Assembly (NCBI GenBank): GCA_018221135.1
Contig: JAAOYB010000002.1
Coordinates: 1 to 42,041 of the forward strand
Source of the DNA: Candidatus Woesearchaeota archaeon
Lineage (GTDB): Archaea > Nanobdellota > Nanobdellia > Woesearchaeales > BM511
Direction of reading: 5' to 3'
Length of the DNA: 42,041 nt
The notes below the pieces were generated by a model. That model searched no databases. It was not told where the DNA came from and saw only the letters and a program-made list of their open reading frames with translations. The position numbers and the translations under genes were made by a program. Shown in pieces: positions 1 to 8,187 of this stretch (positions within the stretch are counted from its first letter, which is position 1; the number at the start of each line of letters is the position of its first letter).

Positions 1-13
1 ATGGAGTTTACCT

Positions 14-38
14 GATAATAAGCTTCCTGCTTACTATC
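14..38 (-). other. Stem-loop at window edge
   Basis: Ten-base arms at 14-23 and 29-38 around a 5-nt loop. On the minus strand the one imperfect pair becomes a G-U wobble, so all ten positions can pair in minus-strand RNA. It lies downstream of the ModE-type gene and may be part of its 3' end. No further function can be read. Confidence 0.35.
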
Positions 39-74
39 ATCAGCGAAAATTATCTGCTTTTTCTTAAACAGATA

Positions 75-94
75 CCTCACCCTGAAGGGTGAGG
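75..94 (-). terminator. Perfect hairpin just after the ModE-type gene
   Basis: CCTCACCC-TGAA-GGGTGAGG is a perfect 8-bp G+C-rich stem with a 4-nt loop. It starts 4 bases beyond the minus-strand stop codon at 99. Position and stability suggest a transcript 3' end or an RNA stabiliser. Archaea do not depend on such hairpins for termination, so the role is inferred. Confidence 0.45.
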
Positions 95-98
95 AGTA

Positions 99-404
99 TC
101 ATTTTATTTTCTCAAACTTTTTTATTAGTTCGTTTCCTAATAAGTTAAGTTTTGTTGAGCCACCCGCGTTTTTACCGCCTTTTGTTGTATCAACTATTTT
201 TTCTCCGAGGCGTTTTTCTATTCTGGAGATATAATTGTGCGCGGTTTTTTCAGATATCTTAACAATACTAGCGCTTTTTTTCAAACTATTAGTTTTTTGT
301 ATTTCTTTAAGCAGAGAATACCTTCCTTGTCCTATTAAGGCTTTGCCGTTTATCTCTAGCCAAAACTTTTTTTTAGAAACCACACCACCCAATTCTTTAG
401 CCAT
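99..404 (-). CDS. ModE-type winged-helix DNA-binding protein
   Basis: About 101 residues, matching the N-terminal LysR/ModE-like winged helix of molybdate regulators. It has an opening WLEINGKALIGQGRYSLLKE-type strand-helix, a recognition helix around AHNYISRIE, and the family's glycine-rich wing (TTKGGKNAGGSTKLNLLG) at about residues 74-92. The molybdate-binding domains of full ModE are absent, as in many short archaeal relatives, so the ligand is unknown. I chose the ATG at 404 over a TTG at 413, because a TATA-like box on the minus strand near 430-437 lies about 30 nt upstream of it. It would act in the cytoplasm as a transcription regulator, with targets unknown. The neighbour upstream, divergently transcribed, is a ZIP-like permease, so metal-related control is possible but not shown. 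Confidence 0.75.
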   Translation of the reverse strand: MAKELGGVVSKKKFWLEINGKALIGQGRYSLLKEIQKTNSLKKSASIVKISEKTAHNYISRIEKRLGEKIVDTTKGGKNAGGSTKLNLLGNELIKKFEKIK

Positions 405-460
405 TAAGCCCAAAAAAATACGAGTGGAATTTAAATACGTTTCGCTAACTCGGCCATAAA

Positions 461-470
461 TTATTTAAGT
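461..470 (+). promoter_or_regulatory. TATA-type box for the ZIP-like gene
   Basis: The A/T-rich TTATTTAA is centred about 30 nt upstream of the ATG at 496. That is the spacing seen throughout the window for leaderless genes. It supports 496 as the original start of the permease gene. Confidence 0.5.
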
Positions 471-503
471 CAATACTTCCACAAACAAAAGATATATGCT
501 TGA

Positions 504-563
504 AATATTACTTACGATACTGGTTTTGCTATGAATATTACTTACGATACTGGTTTTGCTATG
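504..563 (+). repeat. Perfect 30-bp tandem duplication
   Basis: Positions 504-533 and 534-563 are identical over 30 bases, head to tail, with no spacer. The unit lies in the first codons of the ZIP-like gene. Being ten codons long it keeps the frame, but the junction makes an in-frame TGA at 532-534. Without the second copy, the ATG at 496 would read straight into the permease. Confidence 0.95.
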
Positions 564-1233
564 TGGTGTGATACTAGCACTAATAAATTATTACAGCCAC
601 GTAATAAGCAACTTAATAGACCAATACCATTACAAAGTCCTTAGTTTTAGTGGAGGCACTCTTATCGCAACGATTTTTCTAATATTGCTTCCTGAAGCGA
701 TGGTTCATATATCTTCTGAGATAAGTTTTTTTTTGATGCTCTTAGGCTTCATACTTTTTCACTTATCTGAGAAATACTTATACCAACATGTTAGGAGCAG
801 AAAAATCTTAAAAGAAGACTTAAAAGAACTCCACGAAATTGGGTTCTTCATTGACCAATTCATCCTCGGCTTCATATTCGTAACTTTTGTTGAGGTAGGA
901 AACTATGTGGGTTTCTTATTACTGATTCCTATAAGTTTGCAAATCGCGTCTAGTAGTGTTAGCTTAGAGCACTTATTTCATAAAGTAAAAGACAAGATAA
1001 ATTTGGTGTTATTAGCAGGGGCGCCGCTCATAGGGGTATTAGTAGCATTAGTAGTTGACTTAAATGAGTTCTCAAGAGCTTTCTTCTTATCTTTTATTAT
1101 CGGCATGTTATTATACACAGTCAACAAAGACATAATCCCTGCTGGAAGAAAAGGTCACCCAAAATATTTTGTGACAGGAGTCTCATCAGTTGTTCTTATC
1201 TGGTTACTTATAAGAATATTTACTATAATCTAA
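556..1233 (+). CDS. ZIP-family metal permease-like protein, 5' end disrupted
   Basis: A hydrophobic protein of about 225 residues with seven or eight predicted membrane helices. The second helix carries the ZIP-like pattern SGGTLIATIFLILLPEA, and a short charged segment (YQHVRSRKILKEDLKELH) separates the halves. ZIP proteins import divalent metals such as zinc or iron. The usual histidine-rich loop is weak (a few His around residues 92-96), so the substrate is uncertain. The natural start is probably the ATG at 496, with a TATA box 30 nt upstream, but the 30-bp duplication puts a TGA at 532-534. The frame shown starts at the TTG at 556, the first TTG/GTG/ATG-type codon after that stop, and loses part of the first helix. 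The gene may be a recent pseudogene or may be translated weakly. Its 3' end overlaps the convergent DUF3179 gene by 4 bases. Confidence 0.7.
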   Translation: MLCGVILALINYYSHVISNLIDQYHYKVLSFSGGTLIATIFLILLPEAMVHISSEISFFLMLLGFILFHLSEKYLYQHVRSRKILKEDLKELHEIGFFIDQFILGFIFVTFVEVGNYVGFLLLIPISLQIASSSVSLEHLFHKVKDKINLVLLAGAPLIGVLVALVVDLNEFSRAFFLSFIIGMLLYTVNKDIIPAGRKGHPKYFVTGVSSVVLIWLLIRIFTII

Positions 1234-2225
1234 TCATTGGGTTCTACGCCGTAGAGCTCTGTGTCTGGGTGGAACGCGTACCAAGCAAACCAGAAATCTC
1301 TTTCCTTTACTATTTCTTTTTTTGTGTCAAGGTTTAATATCATAACAATTCCTGCTTCGTCACGCACCAACCTTATACTAACACCGCTTACTTCGTCTTC
1401 TATAACACCTACTTCTTTTAAGTCATCTTCTCTGTAAGCCTTAAAACTGTTGTTTATCTCAACTCCAAAAACAACGGTTTTGGGATGAACCCTGTCATCC
1501 TCAGCTTCTAATGGGAATATGACAAAGCTATCCTCATAATAATTACCATAAGGGTCTGTTCCGTACTGCCTGAAAAAACCCGTGCTTTGACTGAGAACCT
1601 CGCTGTCGGGGTGGGCTTCTTTCCAGTCACGCCACACAACTGTGTCAATTGATATCTCTTTTAATTCGTAACCTGTGAGTTCACCAATGATTGCTAAACC
1701 TTCGATTTGACTCCAGTAAGTATCAGTTTTTCTATCATACATCACAAGATTGGAGTTGTATAGTTTCCCGCTTGTTCCAAACTCAACGGTTTCACCACCG
1801 AGTTTCCTCTCATACGCTATTCCTGAGCCGCAAAGAGGACAATAAGTGATGAGTATCGGGTCGCCTGCTATGAAGTCGTTTACTATCTCGTGCCAAACCA
1901 ATATCTGCAAAGGATACACGCGCTTGACATCTTTGTAAACTATGGCAAGAACTAATTCGTTGTCTTCTATCCACTCATCAGCTTCTGCTACTGTGACGTA
2001 TTTTGGGTTATCAATACTGGGGATTCCGTCTTTTGGCGGGCCTCCACCAACAATTTTATTTGGGTCAACTATGTATTTTACGCCATCTTTTGTGACTTTA
2101 ATCTCATCTCCGAGTTCTTCGCTAATATTTACGTCGATACTCTCAAAACCGTTTTGAGGAGTGCAGGAACTAATGATGAAAAGTAAGGAAATCAAAAAAA
2201 AGATTTTCTTCCTCACTTTTTTCAT
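1230..2225 (-). CDS. DUF3179 domain lipoprotein
   Basis: 331 residues. An N-terminal signal of charged residues, a hydrophobic core and a lipobox-like ISSC (Cys about residue 21) implies export and membrane anchoring. The rest matches the DUF3179 family. A CPLCGSG motif lies near residue 130, followed by FGTSGKLYNSNLVMYDR and the conserved TYWSQIEG. The biochemical role of DUF3179 is not established. The paired cysteines suggest a thiol or metal function outside the cell. It is the last gene of a minus-strand operon. Its ATG overlaps the stop of the CcdA-like gene (ATGA), and a TlpA-like thioredoxin lies before that, so a reductant for the CPLC cysteines could be delivered by its own operon. 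That link is inference. Confidence 0.85.
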   Translation of the reverse strand: MKKVRKKIFFLISLLFIISSCTPQNGFESIDVNISEELGDEIKVTKDGVKYIVDPNKIVGGGPPKDGIPSIDNPKYVTVAEADEWIEDNELVLAIVYKDVKRVYPLQILVWHEIVNDFIAGDPILITYCPLCGSGIAYERKLGGETVEFGTSGKLYNSNLVMYDRKTDTYWSQIEGLAIIGELTGYELKEISIDTVVWRDWKEAHPDSEVLSQSTGFFRQYGTDPYGNYYEDSFVIFPLEAEDDRVHPKTVVFGVEINNSFKAYREDDLKEVGVIEDEVSGVSIRLVRDEAGIVMILNLDTKKEIVKERDFWFAWYAFHPDTELYGVEPND

Positions 2226-2905
2226 ATTCCTCCAAAGATTTTGAACACGAAAATCAAGTAATACAAAGACACCCCGAGCATTAAGAGACCTGCTACTAAA
2301 TTAATCCTTTTTTTGTGCAAGGTTAAGAAACTTATCACTACTCCGCTCTTAGTTGATGAAAGAGCAGCTAATACTAGTAATGGTAAAGCCATTCCAATTC
2401 CAAAGAATAAGAAGTTAAGTAAGTTGTTTAAGAAACTTATAGTAGAGGTGCTAACCGCGAAGAGCAACGCTAGACTCGCTGGGTTGCAAGGTAAGACTAT
2501 TGCTCCAAAAAAGAATCCGAAAACAAAACTGCTCCTATAAGGATTCTTAGTTATCGGCGCATGAATCTTTGGAAAAAAACGACCGATATCTACGTTAAAA
2601 ATTAATAAAACACTAATAATCGCTAATAACCCGAAAGCTATAGGGCTGATTACTCCTATCACGTTTGTTAATGATGAGCGAAGAATCGCGCTGAAAACTA
2701 ATCCGATAAGAAACATGCTACTAATAACTCCTAAACTCACTATCAGTCCTAATTTCAGAATTTTGTATTTTGAATCCCCGCTTTCTATCTGCCCAGCGAG
2801 GTACGCTAAGAAACCAGGGTACAAAGGCAGGACGCAAACCGCGCCTAGAGGCGCTAGTAATCCCCCAAGAAAACTCAACCAATAATTAGTGATAGCACTT
2901 ACCAT
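2222..2905 (-). CDS. ccdA: CcdA/DsbD-type membrane electron carrier
   Basis: 227 residues with six predicted membrane helices. The two signature segments of CcdA are visible: VCVLPLYPGFLAYLAG in helix 1 and IVLPCNPASLALLF in helix 4. Each has the single cysteine that forms the shuttling disulfide, in a proline-flanked setting. CcdA passes electrons from cytoplasmic thioredoxin across the membrane to extracytoplasmic thiol proteins. The partner is probably the TlpA-like lipoprotein just upstream, whose stop lies 3 nt from this ATG. The downstream DUF3179 gene overlaps this stop by 4 bases. Length is normal for the family. Confidence 0.88.
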   Translation of the reverse strand: MVSAITNYWLSFLGGLLAPLGAVCVLPLYPGFLAYLAGQIESGDSKYKILKLGLIVSLGVISSMFLIGLVFSAILRSSLTNVIGVISPIAFGLLAIISVLLIFNVDIGRFFPKIHAPITKNPYRSSFVFGFFFGAIVLPCNPASLALLFAVSTSTISFLNNLLNFLFFGIGMALPLLVLAALSSTKSGVVISFLTLHKKRINLVAGLLMLGVSLYYLIFVFKIFGGI

Positions 2906-2908
2906 TAG

Positions 2909-3490
2909 TTAACACCCCTTCTCCACTTCTTCTTTTAAGGCATCAGCGTTTTTAACACCGCTTCTAAGAAGCCTCGCACTTTGATCCTCACAGATTAACA
3001 GTACTGGTGCGAGGGGTGCGTTAACAAAGCTAACGCCGAACTCGTCAACTAAGCTCTGAGTGACTTCTCTTGGGCTAATCGCGTAGTACCAACCAAAACC
3101 ATTGCTCGTCGCGTGTTGCAGTACTCTTTCTTCATCTTCGTTAGGGTCAGTGTCTAAACTTATACTAATAATGTCGTCACCGACGGACTCGTGAAATTCC
3201 TTTATCTCTTTTTGTTGCCTTGTACACGTAGGGCACCACACCGCGAAGCTCTCAAGCAATATCAGTTTTCCTTTGAAGTCATTTATCCTAAATTCTTCGC
3301 CGGTGTTCACATCTTTTAACAAGGCGTTTTTCCAATCAAAAACATCCACTTTAACAGTTTTCTCATCATCACTATTAGAAGTTTGTGTGGCGTCTTGTTG
3401 TGTTGTGTCTTGAACAAAAGTATTAGTTGTTGTGCAACCCACTAAGAATAACATAAGGATTATCAGTGGAAAAAAAGTTTTTTTATTCAC
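2909..3490 (-). CDS. TlpA/ResA-like thioredoxin lipoprotein
   Basis: About 193 residues. A signal sequence with a lipobox (FLVGC, Cys near residue 19) is followed by a Ser/Thr/Gln-rich linker and a thioredoxin fold. The active site is AVWCPTCTRQQ, a CxxC in the TlpA style, preceded by the beta strand KLILLESF. The cis-proline region around FVNAPLAPVLLI is also recognisable. It would reduce disulfides or act as a thiol donor outside the membrane, recharged by the CcdA-like protein encoded 3 nt downstream. The start is a GTG. The one at 3490 has a GGGTGG Shine-Dalgarno-like run 5 nt upstream, and a second GTG at 3499 would add three residues. T/A-rich boxes at 3511-3518 and 3541-3548 could serve as promoters. 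Confidence 0.85.
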   Translation of the reverse strand: MNKKTFFPLIILMLFLVGCTTTNTFVQDTTQQDATQTSNSDDEKTVKVDVFDWKNALLKDVNTGEEFRINDFKGKLILLESFAVWCPTCTRQQKEIKEFHESVGDDIISISLDTDPNEDEERVLQHATSNGFGWYYAISPREVTQSLVDEFGVSFVNAPLAPVLLICEDQSARLLRSGVKNADALKEEVEKGC

Positions 3491-3573
3491 ACATTCCACC
3501 CAGATTTTATTATTAAAGCTTTGGTTGTACTTGTAAAGATTATATTAAAAGGTATTGTTTAATAAAAAAAAAT

Positions 3574-4779
3574 TTACATATTACTTATTATTGCGTCGCC
3601 GAACTCAGAGCACTTCAACAATTTTGCTCCAGTCATTTGGCGTTCAAGGTCGTACGTGACTTTTTTTTGCATCACTGTTTTTTCAAGTGCGTCAATTATT
3701 AGTTTAGCAGCTTTTTCCCAGCCTAGGTATTTAAGCATCATAACACCGCTTAATATGAAACTAGACGGGTTTACTTTGTCAAGACCAGCGTATTTTGGAG
3801 CGGTTCCGTGCGTAGCTTCAAAAACAGCGACGCCGCTCACATAATTAATGTTACTCCCAGGAGCCAAGCCCAAGCCCCCAACTTGAGCAGCTGCTGCGTC
3901 GCTAATGTAATCTCCGTTAAGATTAGTACTAGCAATCACGTCATACTCATCAGGTCTTAGTAGGATTTGTTGAAACATACTGTCGCTGATTCTATCATTA
4001 ATAACGATTCTTTTATCGTCTTTTTCTTCTTCTCCTTCAAAGACGACTTCTTCTTTGAACTCATCTCTTGCTACTTCGTAACCCCAATTCTTAAACGCTC
4101 CCTCTGTGTACTTCATGATGTTTCCCTTATGCATCAACGTAACTTTCCGCCTATCATTTTTTAATGCATAATTAATAGCTGCGCGAACCAAGCGCTTACT
4201 AGCAAACTCGCTAATAGGCTTTATCCCAATACCTGAATCGGACCGTATTCTTTTGTTCATCTCTTCTTCTAAGAAATCAATGACTTTTTTTGCTTCTTCG
4301 CTTCCACTTACCCATTCTATCCCTGCGTAGACATCCTCTGTGTTCTCTCTAAAAATCACTACGTCAAGTTTTTCAGGGTTAGTAACAGGGCTAGGAACAC
4401 CTTTGACGTGTTTTACAGGTCGTACGCACGCGAATAAATCAAGTTCTTTTCTAATACTTACATTAAGACTCCTAAAACCTTCGCTGATAGGCGTAGCCAA
4501 TGGGCCTTTAATACTAACAACGTAGTCTTCGAACGCTTTTAATGTTTCAACAGGGAGGTACTCACCTGTTTTTTCTTTGGCTTTCTCCCCAGCAAATACT
4601 TCCAACCAACTAATCTTTTTTTTATCACCGTAAGCTTTTTTTACAGCGGCATCAATAACCTTTCTGCCTGTCTTAGAAACATCAACACCTATGCCATCAC
4701 CCTCAACATAAGGAAGGATAGGGTTAGTAGGAACTACTAGTTTATTCTTATTTTTATCAAAGACTATTTTCTCCCCCAT
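3574..4779 (-). CDS. icd: NADP-type isocitrate dehydrogenase
   Basis: 401 residues from the ATG at 4779. A TTG at 4791 is unlikely because a TATA box at 4805-4812 is centred 30 nt before the ATG. It converts isocitrate to 2-oxoglutarate and CO2 in the cytoplasm, making NADPH. Substrate-binding segments are clear: [21 protein letters not shown] with the phosphate-site Ser and Arg cluster, [13 protein letters not shown] with the catalytic Tyr, and the Lys in the [14 protein letters not shown] segment. The metal-binding aspartates lie in [17 protein letters not shown]. The cofactor motif [15 protein letters not shown] is the form found in bacterial NADP enzymes. Length is normal. It stands 37 nt from the pgl gene on the same strand but has its own promoter. 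Confidence 0.95.
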   Translation of the reverse strand: MGEKIVFDKNKNKLVVPTNPILPYVEGDGIGVDVSKTGRKVIDAAVKKAYGDKKKISWLEVFAGEKAKEKTGEYLPVETLKAFEDYVVSIKGPLATPISEGFRSLNVSIRKELDLFACVRPVKHVKGVPSPVTNPEKLDVVIFRENTEDVYAGIEWVSGSEEAKKVIDFLEEEMNKRIRSDSGIGIKPISEFASKRLVRAAINYALKNDRRKVTLMHKGNIMKYTEGAFKNWGYEVARDEFKEEVVFEGEEEKDDKRIVINDRISDSMFQQILLRPDEYDVIASTNLNGDYISDAAAAQVGGLGLAPGSNINYVSGVAVFEATHGTAPKYAGLDKVNPSSFILSGVMMLKYLGWEKAAKLIIDALEKTVMQKKVTYDLERQMTGAKLLKCSEFGDAIISNM

Positions 4780-4815
4780 AAATAGAAACAAGTGTACATT
4801 ATTATTTATTAAGCT

Positions 4816-5517
4816 TTAGTCTTCTAGGCTTACTAGAACAAAACTGTTTTTTATTCTCTCAACATACTTTGCAGGCATGCTATGATAATCCAAAGTCTTA
4901 TCCAAGAATTTGTTAAACGCGTCTTTTTTAGAACTCCCAACAAAGAGCAACACAGCATATTTTGATTTTAGCAGTAAATTTCTTGAAGCACTCATCCTCT
5001 CCGCAGGAGGTTTAGGGCTATCACTCATAGTTATGAAGTAATCTGAGTCGTCACGTATGCTATGATGATTAGGGTACAACGCTCCTATGTGGCCGTCTTC
5101 TCCAGAGCTTAAGAAAACTACGTCGAAAACTCCATTGAATCTTAATAATTCTTCCTCGTAGCGTTTAGTTCCTTTATCATCTACGGATTCGTCATATGAG
5201 AAGTAGTGGGCGTTTTGTTTTGGAAGAACATCTTGTTTTACTAATTCGTCAACCAATCCTTTTTTTAGAAGTGCGCTGTTACTCTCTTTATCACTCATAG
5301 GTACGAGTCTGTCATCAAAAACAAATAAATGAATGTTATCCCAATCTATTTCTTTGTTTTTTTTGAGTTCTTCAAAAACTCTTTTTGCGCTTCTGCCACC
5401 AACGACTCCGAGCACGGCTTCTTCTTTGATTTCAAGAACTTTTTTAAGATTAGTACTTATTATATCTGCGGCTTCTAAGAATAAATCCTCTTGGTTTTTC
5501 TTATTTGAGATCTTCAT
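4816..5517 (-). CDS. pgl: 6-phosphogluconolactonase (DevB/NagB fold)
   Basis: 233 residues of the NagB/RpiA-like sugar-isomerase fold. The glycine-rich phosphate loop is VVGGRSAKRVFEEL. HLFVFDDRLVP and the lactonase signature SSGEDGHIGALYPNH follow, with the His of EDGHIG thought to be catalytic in the family. It hydrolyses 6-phosphogluconolactone in the oxidative pentose phosphate pathway. This is rare in archaea, many of which use other routes. Its ATG lies inside the end of the transaldolase gene (17-base overlap, same strand), so the two form an operon. No glucose-6-phosphate or 6-phosphogluconate dehydrogenase lies in the window. A glucosamine-6-phosphate deaminase is less likely, since the lactonase motif fits better. 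Confidence 0.85.
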   Translation of the reverse strand: MKISNKKNQEDLFLEAADIISTNLKKVLEIKEEAVLGVVGGRSAKRVFEELKKNKEIDWDNIHLFVFDDRLVPMSDKESNSALLKKGLVDELVKQDVLPKQNAHYFSYDESVDDKGTKRYEEELLRFNGVFDVVFLSSGEDGHIGALYPNHHSIRDDSDYFITMSDSPKPPAERMSASRNLLLKSKYAVLLFVGSSKKDAFNKFLDKTLDYHSMPAKYVERIKNSFVLVSLED

Positions 5518-6304
5518 ACTCTTTTACCACATCCTTTGTAAATGAGACCATGCCTTCAAACGTTTTGGGATGTTTTAACATATCCTTTATCACGTCGTAT
5601 GGGATTGTCGCGATGTGCGCGCCTACGAGCGCTGCTTCTCTTACTTGCCTTGTGTTTCTAAGACTCGCAGCGATGACCTCGGAGCCATACCCATGCTTTT
5701 CTAGTATGTCAACGCATTCTTCTACTAAGTGGACTCCGCTTACTATTCCTTCATCATGAAGTAATCCTTGCCCGTTACTCATTCCTTTTCTTGGAAAATA
5801 ATCAGTTTTTTCAAAGCTTAGACCAGCACTTTTTCTTAGGTGATCATCGATTCTTCCAGCGAATGGGCTGATGTAATCAGCTCCTGCTTTCGCAGCAAGC
5901 AATGCTTGTTCAGGTGTGAAGATTAATGTCGCGTTTGTTGGTATATTGCTTTTTTTTAGTTCTTGAAGCACTTTTATTCCATCAAAATGGGTGTTGTCAC
6001 CGTCTTCAAACGCCGGGTTAACAGGGACTTTGATATTAACATTGCCACTCTCTTCGAATAAGTCGTAGAGCTTCTTAGCTTCGCTTATCATCTCCTCAGC
6101 GGTTGTCTTTGTGACTTCTAAACTCACAGGGGAGTCGCCGGAGGTTCTTAGTATTTTTTTGATGTAACTTTTTAGGTCTATACCAACATGTTTTTCTACT
6201 GCTTTTTTTATGAGGCTAGGATTAGTGGTGACTCCATCGCCTACTCCCCAACTAAAAACATCATTTATTTCTTCGATGTCTGCTGAGTCAATAAAAATCT
6301 TCAT
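5501..6304 (-). CDS. tal: Transaldolase (TalC/MipB type)
   Basis: 267 residues of the short (beta/alpha)8 transaldolase family. MKIFIDSADIEEI at the N terminus and GVTTNPSLI are diagnostic. The Schiff-base lysine is in VNIKVPVNP near residue 93. NATLIFTPEQALLAAKAGADYISPFAGRIDD carries the strand 5-6 signature. It is longer than the usual 215-220 residues, because about 35 residues after GRIDD (to around VSGVHL) form an insertion seen in some members. It interconverts C3, C4, C6 and C7 sugar phosphates, though some relatives act as fructose-6-phosphate aldolases. It is the first gene of the tal-pgl operon, with a TATA box at 6332-6339, 31 nt before the ATG. Confidence 0.9.
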   Translation of the reverse strand: MKIFIDSADIEEINDVFSWGVGDGVTTNPSLIKKAVEKHVGIDLKSYIKKILRTSGDSPVSLEVTKTTAEEMISEAKKLYDLFEESGNVNIKVPVNPAFEDGDNTHFDGIKVLQELKKSNIPTNATLIFTPEQALLAAKAGADYISPFAGRIDDHLRKSAGLSFEKTDYFPRKGMSNGQGLLHDEGIVSGVHLVEECVDILEKHGYGSEVIAASLRNTRQVREAALVGAHIATIPYDVIKDMLKHPKTFEGMVSFTKDVVKEYEDLK

Positions 6305-6331
6305 TTGTTTTTGTGTGTATTTTGTTTTTAT

Positions 6332-6380
6332 TATATAAACCTAACCTCTAACAAACAATAATTTCAGTTAAAGTTATAAA
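6332..6380. promoter_or_regulatory. Divergent promoter region, tal and pyrG
   Basis: The minus-strand TATATAAA complement at 6332-6339 sits 31 nt before the tal ATG. GTTATAAA at 6373-6380 faces pyrG and would give a leader of about 25 nt. A weaker box, TTTAATT near 6396, would make pyrG leaderless. Confidence 0.55.
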
Positions 6381-6427
6381 GAACAAATACTCTTCTTTAA
6401 TTCCCATAAGAGAAATAGTTGGGATTT

Positions 6428-8140
6428 ATGGGAGCTAAAAATAATATTCTAAGTGGCGTAAGTGATACTAGTAGTGATGAGTTCTACACCCCGATACCAA
6501 AAGGTTACGAGCCAGGAAACACAAAATATGTTATTACTTTTGGAACGGTTATGAGCGGGTTAGGTAAAGGAATCTTCTCATCAAGTCTTGCTAAAGTCCT
6601 AAAAGATAAGGGCTTTCGAGTTAGCCCCATTAAACTAGAAGGATACCTAAACATAGATAGCGGCACCCTCAACCCATTCAGACACGGAGAAGTCTTCGTG
6701 TTAGACGATGGCATGGAATGCGACATGGACTTAGGAACATACGAGAGACTCTTAGATATTAATCTTACAAAAGATAACTTCTCAACCAATGGTCAGCTCT
6801 TCTCAAAAATTTTAGAAAACGAGCGAGATGGCAAATTCCTTGGTAGAGACGTACAATTCATACCTCACGTCACAGGCGAGATTAAATTAATGCTTCGAGA
6901 ACTAGCGATGAAATCAAAAGCAGACGTGGTCTTCGTAGAGATAGGCGGAACAGTAGGAGACATTGAGAACAGCCACTACATAGAAGCAATGAGGGAATTA
7001 GCATACGAGGAAGGAGAAGGAAACGTGTGCTTTGCAGCTTTAACATACATTATCGAACCAGATTTTTTGGGTGAACAAAAAAGCAAAGCCGCTCAGCTAG
7101 GAATCCGAAACTTGCAAAGTCGAGGAATTCAACCTCATATTATCGCGTGCAGAGCAAAAAACAACATAAGTCAAGGTATAAAAGAAAAAATAAGTATTAA
7201 CGCAAACATACCAACAAACAGAGTTTTTGACATGCACGACGTAGACAGTATTTACTTGATACCAAGCAAGATAATAGAAGAAAAAATTGATTTTCGAGTA
7301 CTCAAAATACTAGGGTTAGAAGACAAAGCAGACTCAAAAAAAGGATTAGTTGAGAAGAAGAAGTGGGATGAGCTCACTAGAAAAGCATTAGAGAAACCCA
7401 AAAAAGAAGTCGTTATTGGCATAACAGGCAAGTACACGAAGATTCGAGACGCGTACGCCTCCATTCTAAAAGCTTTAGAACACTCAGGGCTAGCATTAGG
7501 TGTGAGGGTTAAGACTAAATGGATTGAAACAACAAAGATAGAGAGTGGAGAACTAAGCGTAAACGAGGCTTTTAGAGGCGTTGACGGAGTAATAATTCCG
7601 GGGGGGTTTGGCAAGCGCGGAATCGAAGGAAAAATACTATGCGCAAAACACGCAAGAGAAAACAAGATTCCTTTCTTAGGGATCTGCTTAGGTTTTCAAA
7701 TGGCAGTCATCGATTATGCTAGGTGTGTGTGCGGTCTTAAAGGAGCTAACAGCACCGAGTTTGAAGATAGTCCTTCTCATAAAGTAATTGATTACTTACC
7801 AGAACAACTAAAAATTGAGGGTTTCGGCGGGAACATGAGACTAGGTGGCAGAGATGTCGATGTCAAAAAAAATAGTTACGCAAGTAAGGTCTACGATGAC
7901 AAAACATGTATTAGGGAGCGATTCAGACACCGTTACGAAGTAAACCCAGAATACATCAAAAAAATAGAAGATAAAGGATTAATTTTTAGCGGGAAAGCAC
8001 CTAACCAACCAATAATGCAAATACTCGAATTAGTTGACCACCCTTATTTTGTGGGGGTTCAGTACCACCCAGAATTCTTAAGTAGGCCGCTTCGACCAGC
8101 GCCGCTATTCTACGAATTAGTACGAGCCTCGCGTAAATAA
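6428..8140 (+). CDS. pyrG: CTP synthase
   Basis: About 570 residues in two domains. The N-terminal synthetase domain (about 1-300) has the Walker-A-like GTVMSGLGKGIFSSSLAK and the DVVFVEIGGTVGDIEN segment. The C-terminal class I glutamine amidotransferase (about 320-570) has the nucleophile in PFLGICLGFQMAV (Cys near residue 420) and the His/Glu pair in VGVQYHPEF. It aminates UTP to CTP using glutamine and ATP. The UTP-binding region GEQKSKAAQLGIRNLQSRGI departs from the more usual GELKTKPTQHSV form, a noticeable divergence. Starts at 6419 (TTG) and 6428 (ATG) share the frame, and ATG is preferred. The neighbours are unrelated. CTP is essential, so this is a core gene. Confidence 0.96.
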   Translation: MGAKNNILSGVSDTSSDEFYTPIPKGYEPGNTKYVITFGTVMSGLGKGIFSSSLAKVLKDKGFRVSPIKLEGYLNIDSGTLNPFRHGEVFVLDDGMECDMDLGTYERLLDINLTKDNFSTNGQLFSKILENERDGKFLGRDVQFIPHVTGEIKLMLRELAMKSKADVVFVEIGGTVGDIENSHYIEAMRELAYEEGEGNVCFAALTYIIEPDFLGEQKSKAAQLGIRNLQSRGIQPHIIACRAKNNISQGIKEKISINANIPTNRVFDMHDVDSIYLIPSKIIEEKIDFRVLKILGLEDKADSKKGLVEKKKWDELTRKALEKPKKEVVIGITGKYTKIRDAYASILKALEHSGLALGVRVKTKWIETTKIESGELSVNEAFRGVDGVIIPGGFGKRGIEGKILCAKHARENKIPFLGICLGFQMAVIDYARCVCGLKGANSTEFEDSPSHKVIDYLPEQLKIEGFGGNMRLGGRDVDVKKNSYASKVYDDKTCIRERFRHRYEVNPEYIKKIEDKGLIFSGKAPNQPIMQILELVDHPYFVGVQYHPEFLSRPLRPAPLFYELVRASRK

Positions 8141-8187
8141 AAAAACTAAACTTTTTTATATACAACCCTCATAAACTTTTTTTGCAG

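Noticed and set aside
1-60. Possible box C/D RNA (TGATGA on the minus strand)
   Set aside because: No CUGA box at a suitable distance; the hairpin explains the sequence better.
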